Source of the DNA: an uncultured Bacteroidota bacterium
Lineage (GTDB): Bacteria; Bacteroidota; Bacteroidia; Chitinophagales; Chitinophagaceae
Direction of reading: 5' to 3'
DNA: 64,000 nt
NCBI GenBank assembly: GCA_903819975.1
Contig: CAIJFI010000004.1
Coordinates: forward strand, 293,768-357,767
In this document: in pieces, positions 17,794 through 26,860 of the stretch
Numbering within the stretch: position 1 is the first letter of the stretch
Layout of the letters: the number at the start of each line of letters is the position of its first letter
Translations under genes and position numbers: made by a program
The notes under the pieces: model-generated
Databases searched by the model: none
What the model was told of the DNA's origin: nothing
Seen by the model: only the letters and a program-made list of their open reading frames with translations

Positions 17794-18309
17794 ATGAAAA
17801 AACTATTACTTAGTGCTCTTGTATTATCATCACTAGTAGCTTGTACTGAATCAGCTAAAAAAACTGAAACTGCAGAGCAAGCCGCTGCACCAACTGAGCA
17901 CATTTACAAACCTACCTATACCGATAACTTCAAAATTGGAGACGCTAAAAATGTATTGTTAGCTGAACAATTCCACAAAATCTTGTTTGAAAAAGATTTC
18001 AAACAAGCTGGAGACATGATTGCTGATACTGCAACTTACAATGCAGAAGATGGCACTATTATCAAAGGAAAGGCTGCTATTGTAGATTATATGGAAAAAG
18101 GTTTTGCTGGCATCACCTTTAAAAACTACCAAATTACTGCAATTATCCCTGTTGTGGGAGAAAACGGACACCAATGGGTAGATATCTGGGATGAAGGAGA
18201 ATTAGTAACTGCAGATGGTAAGTCAACAAAATACCAATGGATGGATGCCTTTAGATTTGATGGTGGTAAAATTGTACACTTTGTTGGATTCGGCAAAGCT
18301 GTAAAATAA
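17794..18309 (+). CDS. NTF2/SnoaL-like lipoprotein
   Basis: The start is placed at 17794, giving MKKLLLSALVLSSLVACTES with lipobox LVAC; the longer frame would include operator site D as coding sequence. 171 residues. The NTF2-like domain shows FHKILFEKDFKQAGDMIADT, DGTIIKGKAAIVDYMEKGF and WMDAFRFDGGKIVHFVGFG, the usual SnoaL ending. Predicted outer-membrane or periplasmic binding protein. A terminator of the same type as that at 13650 follows. Confidence 0.82.
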   Translation: MKKLLLSALVLSSLVACTESAKKTETAEQAAAPTEHIYKPTYTDNFKIGDAKNVLLAEQFHKILFEKDFKQAGDMIADTATYNAEDGTIIKGKAAIVDYMEKGFAGITFKNYQITAIIPVVGENGHQWVDIWDEGELVTADGKSTKYQWMDAFRFDGGKIVHFVGFGKAVK

Positions 18310-18346
18310 TTAGATACAGAAAAAATAAGTTTGGTTTAAATAAAAG

Positions 18347-18373
18347 AGGCTCCTAGTGATAGGGGCCTTTTTA
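18347..18373 (+). terminator. Intrinsic terminator
   Basis: Stem AGGCTCCTA/TAGGGGCCT (one G-T pair) with loop GTGA, followed by TTTTATTT. It is nearly the same sequence as the terminator at 13650, suggesting a shared origin of the two lipoprotein units. Confidence 0.85.
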
Positions 18374-18460
18374 TTTAAAGTCATTAATCTAATTGATTAC
18401 ACCTAAAAGCCATATGGAATACGATAAAGTTTCTTAAATTCATATCGTAAAAAATCTCTT

Positions 18461-20071
18461 ATGAAATCTATTATTGCCGTAGGATTAGTGCTTTTATCTT
18501 CAGTTCTTTTTGCTCAAAAACAAGAGGATCTAACTTATTTATCCTCTGGAGGAAAATTAAAGCCATTACAAGCAATAATAGACATTAGACACTATGATAT
18601 CACATTAGATGTAGATATAGCAAATAAAGCAATTAAAGGAAATACGATAGTTACTTTAAATTTATCTAAACCGACCGATACAATCTTATTAGATTTAGTT
18701 CACTTATTAACAGTGAGTAAAATTACAGTAAACAATAAAAACGTTGCTTACGAACAAAAAGAGGATAAAATTTACATCACTTCCACTGAGGGTTTTAAAG
18801 AGGGGAAGCAAAAAGTGACAATACAATATGAAGGTGTCCCGCCTGTTGCCGTTAAGCCACCTTGGTTAGGAGGATTTACATGGTCAAAAGACAATTCTGG
18901 GAATGATTGGGTGTCTATTAATATTCAGAAAGAAGGTGGTAGAATGTATTTTCCATGTAAGGACCATCCGAGTGACGAGCCAAATGAAGGAGTAGATATG
19001 CATATTACTGTTCCAAAAGGCTTGACAGTAGCGGGTCCTGGATTATTACAAAAAATTACACATCAAAAAAATAAATCTACTTTTTATTGGAAAACTAATT
19101 ATACCATTAGTAATTATTGTGTAGTATTTAATATTGGTAAATATAAAGTGGCAAAAGACACTTATACAACCATCAATGGGAATAGAGTCCCTATAGAATT
19201 TTATGTATTGGAAGAAGATACTATTCATGCCAAAAAAGTAATTGCAACTAAAATCCGAGATACAAAAATTTTAGAAAAATATTTTGGCGAGTATCCATGG
19301 TATAAGGAAAAGATTGGAGTTGCAGAAGTGCCAAATTCAGGGATGGAGCATCAAACCATGATTACTTTTAATAATAAGTTTGAATATAGAAAAATAGGAA
19401 ACGAAGAATACTCTGATAACTTGTTTCACGAGTATGCGCATGAGTGGTGGGCAAATAAAGTTACCAATAAAGACTGGGCTCATATGTGGATACAGGAAGG
19501 GATTGGTACTTACGCAGAGGGATTGGCACATTATGAATTAGGGGGACAAGATGCATACGATAAAATAGTAGCAGCTTGGAAAAGAAGTATAAAATATAAA
19601 AAACCAATGGTTGGGGGAGATGAATTATCGGAAGACGAAACCTATGCTGCCAATGATATATATACTAAGGGTGCCTTTTTTATGCATAGTTTAAGATATT
19701 TAGTGGGGGATGAAATATTTTTTCCCACTATTAAAAATTTAGCAACAGATCCAAAATACACTTACGACAATTTTGTTACTTCAAAAGATGTTGAGGAACT
19801 ATTTAGTGCAGCAGCTGGTTATTCTTTAAAACCCTTCTTTGACTTTTATTTAAGAACAACCAAGACTGTTGAAATTAATGTGAAAGAAAACGGCTATAGA
19901 ACCTATATTATAAAACCTAATAATTATTTCATGGATTTGCCATTGGATGTAATACTAAATGGGAAATTAGAAAAACTTAAATTAACCAAAGAAGGCACAA
20001 CTGTTACTAGTACTATACCGCCCGTGGTTGACCCCAAAGGATTTTATTTAAAAACAGTGACGCTTCAATAG
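18461..20071 (+). CDS. M1-family zinc metallopeptidase
   Basis: A 536-residue exported protein with signal peptide ending near LFAQK. The zinc site HEYAHEWW (about 322-329) is followed 18 residues later by the third ligand in WIQEGIGTYAE, the M1 arrangement HExxH-x18-E. The aminopeptidase substrate motif appears as PNSGMEHQT, where GMEH replaces the usual GAMEN. The beta-sandwich N-terminal domain (DITLDVDIANKAIKGNT) is present but the C-terminal helical domain is short. Likely a periplasmic aminopeptidase trimming imported peptides. Confidence 0.88.
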   Translation: MKSIIAVGLVLLSSVLFAQKQEDLTYLSSGGKLKPLQAIIDIRHYDITLDVDIANKAIKGNTIVTLNLSKPTDTILLDLVHLLTVSKITVNNKNVAYEQKEDKIYITSTEGFKEGKQKVTIQYEGVPPVAVKPPWLGGFTWSKDNSGNDWVSINIQKEGGRMYFPCKDHPSDEPNEGVDMHITVPKGLTVAGPGLLQKITHQKNKSTFYWKTNYTISNYCVVFNIGKYKVAKDTYTTINGNRVPIEFYVLEEDTIHAKKVIATKIRDTKILEKYFGEYPWYKEKIGVAEVPNSGMEHQTMITFNNKFEYRKIGNEEYSDNLFHEYAHEWWANKVTNKDWAHMWIQEGIGTYAEGLAHYELGGQDAYDKIVAAWKRSIKYKKPMVGGDELSEDETYAANDIYTKGAFFMHSLRYLVGDEIFFPTIKNLATDPKYTYDNFVTSKDVEELFSAAAGYSLKPFFDFYLRTTKTVEINVKENGYRTYIIKPNNYFMDLPLDVILNGKLEKLKLTKEGTTVTSTIPPVVDPKGFYLKTVTLQ

Positions 20072-20079
20072 TTTGAATA

Positions 20080-20586
20080 TTAACCCTTAGATAATAATTT
20101 TTCAAAAGCCATTCTTGTTGCACCACTAAAAAATATTTCCCCACAATAAGTATAACTTAATTTTTCAAGTATTCTTAGCATAGCTGCATTATCAAAATTA
20201 GTGTCTACTTTAATGCTATATGTATTATTGTTAATACTAAGTTCTTCTATTAGGTTGAAAAGTTGGGTAGCGATCCCTTTTCCTTTATACTTTTCTGAGG
20301 TAGCTACACGATGTACTGCTACATATTTATCATCAGACAACCATTTCCCTTTTATATCAATGTAATTAGGCTCGATGCCAAATATTATTGCTGAATAGGC
20401 AACAATAATATCATCTTCAATTAACACGTATCCGTATCCATTTTGAATATCATCTATTAGTGTTTGCTTGTTTGGGTAACCATTTTGCCATTGATCACTT
20501 CCGTCTTTTTTTCTTTGAGCAATTGCATCTTGTAATATTTTCCATATAGCGTCTAATTCTTCTATTACAGCAAATCTTAATTTCAT
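20080..20586 (-). CDS. GNAT-family N-acetyltransferase
   Basis: A 168-residue cytoplasmic GNAT protein. VHRVATSEKYKGKGIATQLF contains the acetyl-CoA pyrophosphate-binding loop (R/Q-x-x-G-x-G/A as YKGKGIA), and IKVDTNFDNAAMLRILEKLS plus Y..CGEIFF form the usual C-terminal part. No substrate can be inferred. It is convergent with the M1 peptidase gene (8 bp apart) and lies 14 bp downstream of the acetamidase-type gene on the same strand, so the two may be co-transcribed. Confidence 0.85.
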   Translation of the reverse strand: MKLRFAVIEELDAIWKILQDAIAQRKKDGSDQWQNGYPNKQTLIDDIQNGYGYVLIEDDIIVAYSAIIFGIEPNYIDIKGKWLSDDKYVAVHRVATSEKYKGKGIATQLFNLIEELSINNNTYSIKVDTNFDNAAMLRILEKLSYTYCGEIFFSGATRMAFEKLLSKG

Positions 20587-20600
20587 CTATTATTCATTAT

Positions 20601-21599
20601 TTATTTCTTCTGAATCTTATTTAATACTTTTTTCTTGATCATCGCTACCACTTCAACTTTAGGGTCTACTATTTCTGTGATCTTATATTCCATAGACGAG
20701 CCCATTACTTGAGTAGCTTCTTCTATACTAAGATGATATAGTTCTTGCAGCCATTCTAACATGCCCTTATTTGCAATCTTTACACAATTATCTAGCGTTG
20801 CATCCATTCCAACAGTCATAATGTAGGTATCATCCTCTACTCTTGGGTATGAAATTTGTTTTAGTGGTTTTTTAATAACTTCTGTTACAAAGTCGTAATC
20901 CAAAGATGTTTCTAATGCACTTAAATTAATTTCACCGTCACCTTGCGCAGCATGGCCATCTCCAATATATAAAAGTCCCCCTTTATGGTATACAGGCAAG
21001 TATACTGTTGCATTTTTCTTGACTCTATTAAAATCCATATTTCCACCAGCTGGACCAGAATCGGCGGTACTTAACATTTGGTTATCAGGAGCGGCTAAGC
21101 CAACGCAACCAAAAAACGGATTAAGCTCAACTTCAAAGTTTTTTAAATGTTTTGTTTTGTTATGTAACGATGCTATATTTCTCTTAAAATTTAAATCCCA
21201 AATTAATGGGGCAGTATCATTTTTTGCAAGTTTGGTAATGCTATCTTGCATACTTCTTTCATGAAAGAATGGCAAACACATAGCTGTATTTCTACTAAAT
21301 CTAATGTCGATAAAAGTAATTTTGACAACATCTCCAGCTTCGGCACCATCAATAAAAAACGGCCCGGTTAAAGGGTTTACTGCGGCTCCAATACTGCATT
21401 TTATTAAATTTTTATCAAATCCCTCGCAATCAATAGAGCTAGTTGCGATGGTGTCTCCGGGCTTTATAGTTAACACTGGAGTTGTACTGCCTGAAAAGAA
21501 TGAATAATAATGTGTTGGAGTGAACTTTACTTTCTTATGTTGTTGAGCAGTACAATTAATTGAATATAACGAGAATGCGATTATTAACAGTTGCTTCAT
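20601..21599 (-). CDS. Acetamidase/formamidase family protein, exported
   Basis: A 332-residue protein with signal peptide SLYSINCTAQQ. It contains the FmdA/AmdA elements GPFFIDGAEAGDVVKITF, NPFFGCVGLAAP, SGPAGGNMDF and YIGDGHAAQGDGEI, which match the conserved core of acetamidases/formamidases that hydrolyse short amides to ammonia and carboxylate. Export is unusual for a classical acetamidase, so the substrate may be an extracellular amide. Followed by the acetyltransferase gene. Confidence 0.83.
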   Translation of the reverse strand: MKQLLIIAFSLYSINCTAQQHKKVKFTPTHYYSFFSGSTTPVLTIKPGDTIATSSIDCEGFDKNLIKCSIGAAVNPLTGPFFIDGAEAGDVVKITFIDIRFSRNTAMCLPFFHERSMQDSITKLAKNDTAPLIWDLNFKRNIASLHNKTKHLKNFEVELNPFFGCVGLAAPDNQMLSTADSGPAGGNMDFNRVKKNATVYLPVYHKGGLLYIGDGHAAQGDGEINLSALETSLDYDFVTEVIKKPLKQISYPRVEDDTYIMTVGMDATLDNCVKIANKGMLEWLQELYHLSIEEATQVMGSSMEYKITEIVDPKVEVVAMIKKKVLNKIQKK

Positions 21600-21706
21600 T
21601 TGTTGATTTTATTTCTTACAAATTAATGATTATTTATGTATGTGCATAAATAATCAACTTCTCACCTCCAAAAACATACTTTTTCCTAATTAAAAATAAG
21701 TATCCT

Positions 21707-22498
21707 TTATTTATTTTCTTCCAGCAATGTAATTAAGTGCTTGCCCTCCACCCTAAGTCCTAATTGAGACATTAAACTAGTTTGCAATCTTTCATTTCTA
21801 TGGAACCATATTTTTGACAAATCTCTAATTTGACTAATTGAAAGCTTTTCATTCTGAAGCTGTTTTTCCAATTCTTTGTCATGCAAAAGATAATTTTTTA
21901 ATAAGCCAGGGAATACTGCCAAATTTTTTGCAGCCTTACTATTATTAGTTCCAATTTCCCTTATTATATAAAAAGAGGGAGGAAGCAATTTTTCTAAACT
22001 AGGCCTAAATTGATTAAAGTATTGCTGCGTTTCAGTTTCCATTGATCTTGATTCTGCAAGATTAGCATGCTCCTCATATTGCAGAATAGCTTTTAATTTA
22101 TCTTTATTTTGAATATATCTTAATGAACCTGAGCTTTTCATTTGCTCAAAGATTGTTTTACGATTCATAAAACGATACATCCAAAAATCTAAACTTTTAG
22201 ACAACTCAAATAAATCTATAGAGTGGTCTATACTTGCGTGGTTAATGCTCAATGAATCAAAATAATTCGAACATCTTTGATTTTGTATTATTAAGGAATC
22301 TAATTGACTTTGATTAGATTTGACATCTATAATAAATGCCTGTATAAGCTCTTCAGACCTTTCTCTTTCAACATATTTTTCTCTCACATTTTCGGCTACA
22401 AAACCCATGCTCACAGCTAAAAAGAGCATTAAGAACTCAAGTAAGTATTCGGACCATTTCTTTTTGTGTGTTGGGTGGTGTGGGTGGTGTACTTCCAT
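21707..22498 (-). CDS. MEVHH-family single-pass membrane protein, isolated sixth copy
   Basis: A 263-residue protein with the same leader (MEVHHPHHPTHKKKW) and transmembrane helix (FLMLFLAVSMGFVAEN) as the cluster at 7.8-11.5 kb, 10 kb away. The outer domain is again divergent (ERERSEELIQAFIIDVKSNQ, FEQMKSSGSLRYI). The leader-encoding DNA is nearly identical to the cluster copies. Operator site E lies in the divergent region upstream, as site A does for the cluster. Function unknown. Confidence 0.78.
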   Translation of the reverse strand: MEVHHPHHPTHKKKWSEYLLEFLMLFLAVSMGFVAENVREKYVERERSEELIQAFIIDVKSNQSQLDSLIIQNQRCSNYFDSLSINHASIDHSIDLFELSKSLDFWMYRFMNRKTIFEQMKSSGSLRYIQNKDKLKAILQYEEHANLAESRSMETETQQYFNQFRPSLEKLLPPSFYIIREIGTNNSKAAKNLAVFPGLLKNYLLHDKELEKQLQNEKLSISQIRDLSKIWFHRNERLQTSLMSQLGLRVEGKHLITLLEENK

Positions 22499-22574
22499 TA
22501 TTTAAATATTATAGTTGAAAATAAGAAAATTCCTAACGCAGATCAACACCAAAAGGCACTCTCTTTGTAATATT

Positions 22575-22599
22575 TGTTCCTATTCCCGATTTCGGAACA
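22575..22599. promoter_or_regulatory. Palindromic operator site E, TGTTCC-N13-GGAACA
   Basis: Fifth copy with identical arms and 13-bp spacer, in ATTTGTTCC...GGAACATTTTT. It lies between the sixth MEVHH gene (leftward) and the SnoaL-like gene starting at 22672, 72 bp from the latter. Confidence 0.7.
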
Positions 22600-22671
22600 T
22601 TTTTCTTCATTTTATTGCATGTAGCTAATGGCAACTTAATAAATTCACTATTCAATAAAATCCCAAAAAAT

Positions 22672-23595
22672 ATGAAAAAAATTGTATTCATGTTCGCTAT
22701 CATTGCGACCACTTCGGGCTTAATGGCTCAAGCTCCGGCAGCAGGAAAAATATTTATCAGCACTAAGAATGAGGGTAAGAAATTTCAATTGGGGTCAGAC
22801 AAATCAGTAGATATTGTAGTAAATAATATCAAGTCTTATAATTTAAATGATGGCACGGATGTAGCTCAATATGTTGCCGATTCAAATCCAGGAAGTTTAC
22901 AGTCTATGATTGCTGATTGGCATAAAGGGATGAAAATGTTAAATGAAGTACCACATGCTGCTTTTCCTATTAAAGTGCAAGGTGGTGAAAATGAAACCGT
23001 ATTTATATTAGCAGATGAGGACAGAGTATATAAAAATGGTTCTACACAAAAATTATCCGTAATTGAATTATTTGATGTAACTCCACAAGGGAAAATTGCT
23101 TCATTTAATCAGTATATTCAAATTCCAGCTACCAACGAATTTGGACAAACAACAGGTGGTAAATTTTTTGCTCCTGGTAATAAAAAATTAGACGGTACTA
23201 CTTTTCAATTTTCTAATAGAGGGGAAATTGAAACTATGGAAAAATTCATGAAAGCTTACAATGTAATGGACGCAGCTACCTGTGCTTCTTTAATGGCAGA
23301 CTCAGTTAAGATGCATGATTTTGATGGCAATGTTTTCTTTTTAACCAAAGCAATGCTACCTGGTGTATTTGCTGAATATACATCCTTAGACTGGAAGCCA
23401 CTAAGTATGATACCTTTAAAATTAACAGATACAGATCCTGCTTCTGCTATAATGGTAAATGCTACGGAGAAAAGAGTAATGAAAGATGGAACAGTTTGGG
23501 AAAAGGAATTATTAGAGTCTTTTTATATTGATAACGCCGGAAAAATATCTGAAGTCTATCAATTTTCAAAAGGCTTAGATAAAAAAAGTAAATAG
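22672..23595 (+). CDS. Exported two-domain SnoaL/NTF2-like protein
   Basis: The start is placed at 22672, giving MKKIVFMFAIIATTSGLMAQ as signal peptide; the longer frame reads through non-coding leader. 307 residues. Two NTF2-like halves are suggested: SLQSMIADWHKGMKMLNEVP in the first, and METMEKFMKAYNVMDAATCA-type sequence in the second, with VWEKELLESFYIDNAGKISE near the end. Soluble periplasmic, function unknown. It belongs with the other NTF2-like genes that carry the same upstream palindrome. Confidence 0.75.
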   Translation: MKKIVFMFAIIATTSGLMAQAPAAGKIFISTKNEGKKFQLGSDKSVDIVVNNIKSYNLNDGTDVAQYVADSNPGSLQSMIADWHKGMKMLNEVPHAAFPIKVQGGENETVFILADEDRVYKNGSTQKLSVIELFDVTPQGKIASFNQYIQIPATNEFGQTTGGKFFAPGNKKLDGTTFQFSNRGEIETMEKFMKAYNVMDAATCASLMADSVKMHDFDGNVFFLTKAMLPGVFAEYTSLDWKPLSMIPLKLTDTDPASAIMVNATEKRVMKDGTVWEKELLESFYIDNAGKISEVYQFSKGLDKKSK

Positions 23596-23700
23596 TAATA
23601 TTTACCAGGAAATGCCAAATTTATCATTTAAACAACCGTATTGTCCTTCATAGCCCTCCTTATTTTTCAGTCTCATTAATCAAAACTTAAACCCAATCAA

Positions 23701-24222
23701 ATGAAGAAAATTATTTTTGTTGCAGTGATTGCAACTAGCCTTTTTGCATGTAAAAACACTTCGGTAGAAACTCAATCAAACATTCCTTCAAATGCTGGTG
23801 GATATATCATAGACAGTAGTGCAAATATTAACATTGCTAAAAGCTTGGTTGATACATTTGTTAATGGTGATTTGGCAGCAAATAAAGCTAAATTATTAGC
23901 AATGTATTCAGATACTGCTAAAGTTCATGACAATAAAACTGTACAAAAATTCGCAGATAATATTGATACTTATGTTCAGGTTCGTAATTCTGGTATAAAG
24001 TTTTCTATAATTCAAGCACCAATTATCTGGGAAACTGTTTTAAATAAGCCTGCTCCAAATGGGGTAACTAGCTATGTTCACGCATACTATGATTTTTCAG
24101 TTGAAAAAGGAGGCAAGAAAGATACTTATACCATGAATGTGGTATGGGATTTTGTTGGCGATAAAGTTGTTGCTGAGTGGGATTTATATGATTCAGCACC
24201 TATTACATCAGTTATTAAATAG
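23701..24222 (+). CDS. NTF2/SnoaL-like lipoprotein, paralogue of the 13100 gene
   Basis: 173 residues beginning MKKIIFVAVIATSLFACKN (lipobox LFAC). The mature start (IPSNAGGYIIDSSANINIAK) and the C-terminus (AEWDLYDSAPIT) align with the 13100 product, which has exactly the same length. Unlike that gene, no TGTTCC-N13-GGAACA palindrome is visible in its 105-bp upstream gap, so it may depend on the promoter before 22672. A terminator follows at 24252. Confidence 0.75.
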   Translation: MKKIIFVAVIATSLFACKNTSVETQSNIPSNAGGYIIDSSANINIAKSLVDTFVNGDLAANKAKLLAMYSDTAKVHDNKTVQKFADNIDTYVQVRNSGIKFSIIQAPIIWETVLNKPAPNGVTSYVHAYYDFSVEKGGKKDTYTMNVVWDFVGDKVVAEWDLYDSAPITSVIK

Positions 24223-24251
24223 TTTAACTTGTTATTTAGTTAATAAAAAAG

Positions 24252-24276
24252 GCCCCTTTCTTATAGGGGCTTTTTT
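24252..24276 (+). terminator. Intrinsic terminator
   Basis: Stem GCCCCT/AGGGGC (loop TTCTTAT region) followed by six T residues, with an A run before it. It is 30 bp after the lipoprotein stop. Confidence 0.85.
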
Positions 24277-24346
24277 ATTTTAAACTTGTCCCAGTCATCT
24301 ACTAGGACAGTATAAAAAGTAAATTTTTGAAAATATGGATATTAGG

Positions 24347-24628
24347 TTATTTCATTTGCCAGCCTTCCAATAATCCATTTCTAAAGTCACTTGTAGGATT
24401 GCCAATTATATATCCAAAAAGAGTAACAATGATTGCTAGATGAATAATCAAAACTACTTTTTGCAAAGTAGGTCTTTCCTTCCATGGTTGTTTTTGATCA
24501 AAAGGATCAAATGCTAAAGCAATACCCATATAGGTAGCAGCATCCCCAGGTGAGTGTCTTACTAGTAGTTCGTAAATTCCAAAAAGAATAAAACCAATGT
24601 AGAGAAACTTGTTAAATGTTGTGTTCAT
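24347..24628 (-). CDS. Small two-helix membrane protein
   Basis: A 93-residue protein with two hydrophobic segments (about 8-24, FLYIGFILFGIYELLV; about 57-76, VVLIIHLAIIVTLFGYII) joined by a conserved-looking loop DAATYMGIALAFDPFDQKQP. No family recognised with confidence; such proteins are common near Chitinophagaceae housekeeping genes. Its start overlaps the end of the upstream frame by 17 bp. Confidence 0.65.
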   Translation of the reverse strand: MNTTFNKFLYIGFILFGIYELLVRHSPGDAATYMGIALAFDPFDQKQPWKERPTLQKVVLIIHLAIIVTLFGYIIGNPTSDFRNGLLEGWQMK

Positions 24629-24794
24629 ATTGTTTAATTTTAATAATTTTTCTTTTTGATTTTAATAAAGAATAGGCTTCTTCCCAACTTGGAATAGTTT
24701 CCGACTCATAACCAAAAGTCCTTCCTGTAGCTATCTTATGGAATGATTTCATTGCTTTTAAATGAACCCCGTTTTTCATAAACACTAATATCAA
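24612..24794 (-). CDS. Small protein of unknown function, start uncertain
   Basis: A frame of at least 60 residues (LVFMKNGVHLKAMKSFHKIA, then SETIPSWEEAYSLLKSKRK). Protein-like sequence continues upstream (INGYQYTLNAWENRELI) to the stop codon of the alpha/beta hydrolase gene, with which it is in the same frame, but no ATG or GTG occurs there. Available starts are TTG at 24794 or ATG at 24779. It is either a small gene with a rare start or a 5'-truncated remnant. It overlaps the next gene by 17 bp. Confidence 0.45.
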   Translation of the reverse strand: MILVFMKNGVHLKAMKSFHKIATGRTFGYESETIPSWEEAYSLLKSKRKIIKIKQYEHNI

Positions 24795-24854
24795 TTCACG
24801 ATTCTCCCAGGCATTTAAAGTATATTGATAGCCGTTAATTTCTTTAAAACTTAC

Positions 24855-25655
24855 TTAGTTTTTTAAAATCTTATCAATTTCTTGGTACATTAAATGAATT
24901 CCAGGAAGATTCATGCTGCCATGGCTAAATCCCTGCAATTCGTATAATGAAATGTTTTTGTTGCCTGCTAATTTCATCATTCTAACAAAATAGGCGTTCT
25001 CTTCATATCTACCTAGTAATTCCAATTCACGATCGCCTGTTATATCAATAATGATTGGTGTATTCGATTTTATAAAATTGATTGGCGCGTACTGGTTAAT
25101 AACTGGTTGTGTATTTTTAATATTATCCTCTGCTCTTATAGTAAAATGGGTAATTACTTGAGGACTTAAAGGAATGCAAGCTTTAATTCTGCTGTTAGCA
25201 ATATTTTGTTTTGATAACCATGAATCATCCATAGTTAACATCATTGATAAATACCCACCTGCGGAATGTCCCGATAAAAATATCTTACTTGTATCGCCAC
25301 CATATTGTTGAATATTATTGAACACCCATGCCACTGCCGCCGCTGCATCTTCAATATAAGCAGGAGAATGCACTTTTGGGCTTAACCTATATTCTGCAGA
25401 TACAACTATAAATTTATTATTTTTTAATTCCTCTGGAATTGCTTTGGTCCCAGCTGTCAAACCTCCCCCATGAAACCAAACTAATACTGGCAATGCTTTG
25501 GCATTACTTGGGATATAAATATCCAATTTGCATTGACTTTGTTTATATGCGTCGTTATCATATTGCATATAATAAGGAAGATTTAATATTTCCCTTTTTT
25601 GAGCAGTTGTTACATTACTAAACAATACGACTAATACAATTAAAATATATTTCAT
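24855..25655 (-). CDS. Exported alpha/beta hydrolase, hormone-sensitive-lipase type
   Basis: The start at 25655 gives MKYILIVLVVLFSNVTTAQ as signal peptide. 266 residues. The HSL/type IV carboxylesterase oxyanion motif appears as WFHGGGLTAG, the nucleophile elbow as GHSAGGY, the acid residue near ITGDREL and the catalytic His in GFSHGSM. It probably hydrolyses short-chain esters in the periplasm. The 3' end is followed, in the same frame, by the small frame at 24612. Confidence 0.85.
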   Translation of the reverse strand: MKYILIVLVVLFSNVTTAQKREILNLPYYMQYDNDAYKQSQCKLDIYIPSNAKALPVLVWFHGGGLTAGTKAIPEELKNNKFIVVSAEYRLSPKVHSPAYIEDAAAAVAWVFNNIQQYGGDTSKIFLSGHSAGGYLSMMLTMDDSWLSKQNIANSRIKACIPLSPQVITHFTIRAEDNIKNTQPVINQYAPINFIKSNTPIIIDITGDRELELLGRYEENAYFVRMMKLAGNKNISLYELQGFSHGSMNLPGIHLMYQEIDKILKN

Positions 25656-25814
25656 ATGGATTCTTTTATTTGTTTGCATTATATAAAGATAAAAGCCTCT
25701 TCATATTATAGTTAAAAATATGATAATGTTCTCAATTACATCCGTTCACCTCCATTCACAATGTTTTTCCTTAAAAAATACAAAATCAGGAAGGAATATA
25801 GACGCAATTATCGT

Positions 25815-26858
25815 TTATATAGAAAAATATCCAGTTGCTCTTCCAACACCTTCTTTTTTAATTACTTTTTTATTTAGTAATTCAACAATTGTTTTCTTTA
25901 CAGTTGGAAGTGGAATATCTAACTTAGTTGAGATATCTCCTGAACTGCATCCTGCATGATTTTGAATATAAAAATTAATTCTTTGTTCACGAGGAGTTAG
26001 TGCTTCACTTGCCTTTTTATTTTCTTCTAATTTTAACAACAAATTACCCTGTATGTTATTTAGGCAGCTTGTAAAAAAGGTGAGCCATTTTGTTATATTT
26101 TCTCCAGGTCTATTTTTTTGCGTATCCATTAACACTTTGTAGTATTCGGATTTTCTATTTTCAATTTCATGTTCAAAGCTCACATATTGTATCCAAGAAT
26201 AACCATTCTTCAATAAAAGTAAGCTAGCTAGTAATCTGCTCAGTCGACCATTACCATCTTGAAAAGGATGAATGCTTAAAAATTCATAAACAAACAAAGC
26301 ATCTTTTACCATTGGCAATGTTTCTTCATCATTTTTATACCATTCAAAAAGGCGTGTCATTGCTTCCTGTGTTTGAAATCCAGGCTCAGTAGTTTTGAAA
26401 ATGGTTTGTTTGGTTCCGTCAGGCAAATTTGCTTCAACTGCATTACTTACTTGTTTGTATTCACCTTTATGCCATGCATCTTTTATACTATGTTTCATTA
26501 AGAGATTATGTAGGCTCTTAATTTGACTTTCTGTAATACTAATTGAAGGATAATTTTCTGCAATGGTGTCTAAGGTTTCAAAGTAGCCCACCACTTCTTG
26601 TTTGTCTCTTTCTTCAAAAGAAGACATATTTATGTTTTCAATCAAAACACTTACTTCGTCATCGGTCATTTTAGAACCTTCAATTCTTGTAGACGCACCT
26701 ACACTTTTAACTGTTGCAATACTTTTTAACTGCATTAATGTGCTTCCCTCTCTTTTTTCAATACTTGACCAGGATGCGTCAAAACGTTCAATTTTAGAAA
26801 GCTCTGACATGATTTTCATACCTAAATCTAGCTGTAGGTTGTTTATTGTTAAGCTCAT
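25815..26858 (-). CDS. Fic-family protein (AMP transferase type) with inhibitory motif and winged-helix domain
   Basis: The start is placed at 26858 (MSLTINNLQL); the longer frame would translate the upstream repeats. 347 residues. The N-terminal inhibitory motif [S/T]xxxE[G/N] is visible as STRIEG (about residue 62), making it class II. The active site HPFQDGNGRLSR (about 195-206) is complete. A C-terminal winged-helix domain (LTPREQRINFYIQNH...SSGDISTKLDIPLPTVKK) could bind DNA. Expected activity is AMPylation of a host protein, held off by the inhibitory helix. Phased repeats upstream suggest autoregulation. Confidence 0.88.
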   Translation of the reverse strand: MSLTINNLQLDLGMKIMSELSKIERFDASWSSIEKREGSTLMQLKSIATVKSVGASTRIEGSKMTDDEVSVLIENINMSSFEERDKQEVVGYFETLDTIAENYPSISITESQIKSLHNLLMKHSIKDAWHKGEYKQVSNAVEANLPDGTKQTIFKTTEPGFQTQEAMTRLFEWYKNDEETLPMVKDALFVYEFLSIHPFQDGNGRLSRLLASLLLLKNGYSWIQYVSFEHEIENRKSEYYKVLMDTQKNRPGENITKWLTFFTSCLNNIQGNLLLKLEENKKASEALTPREQRINFYIQNHAGCSSGDISTKLDIPLPTVKKTIVELLNKKVIKKEGVGRATGYFSI

Positions 26859-26860
26859 TA

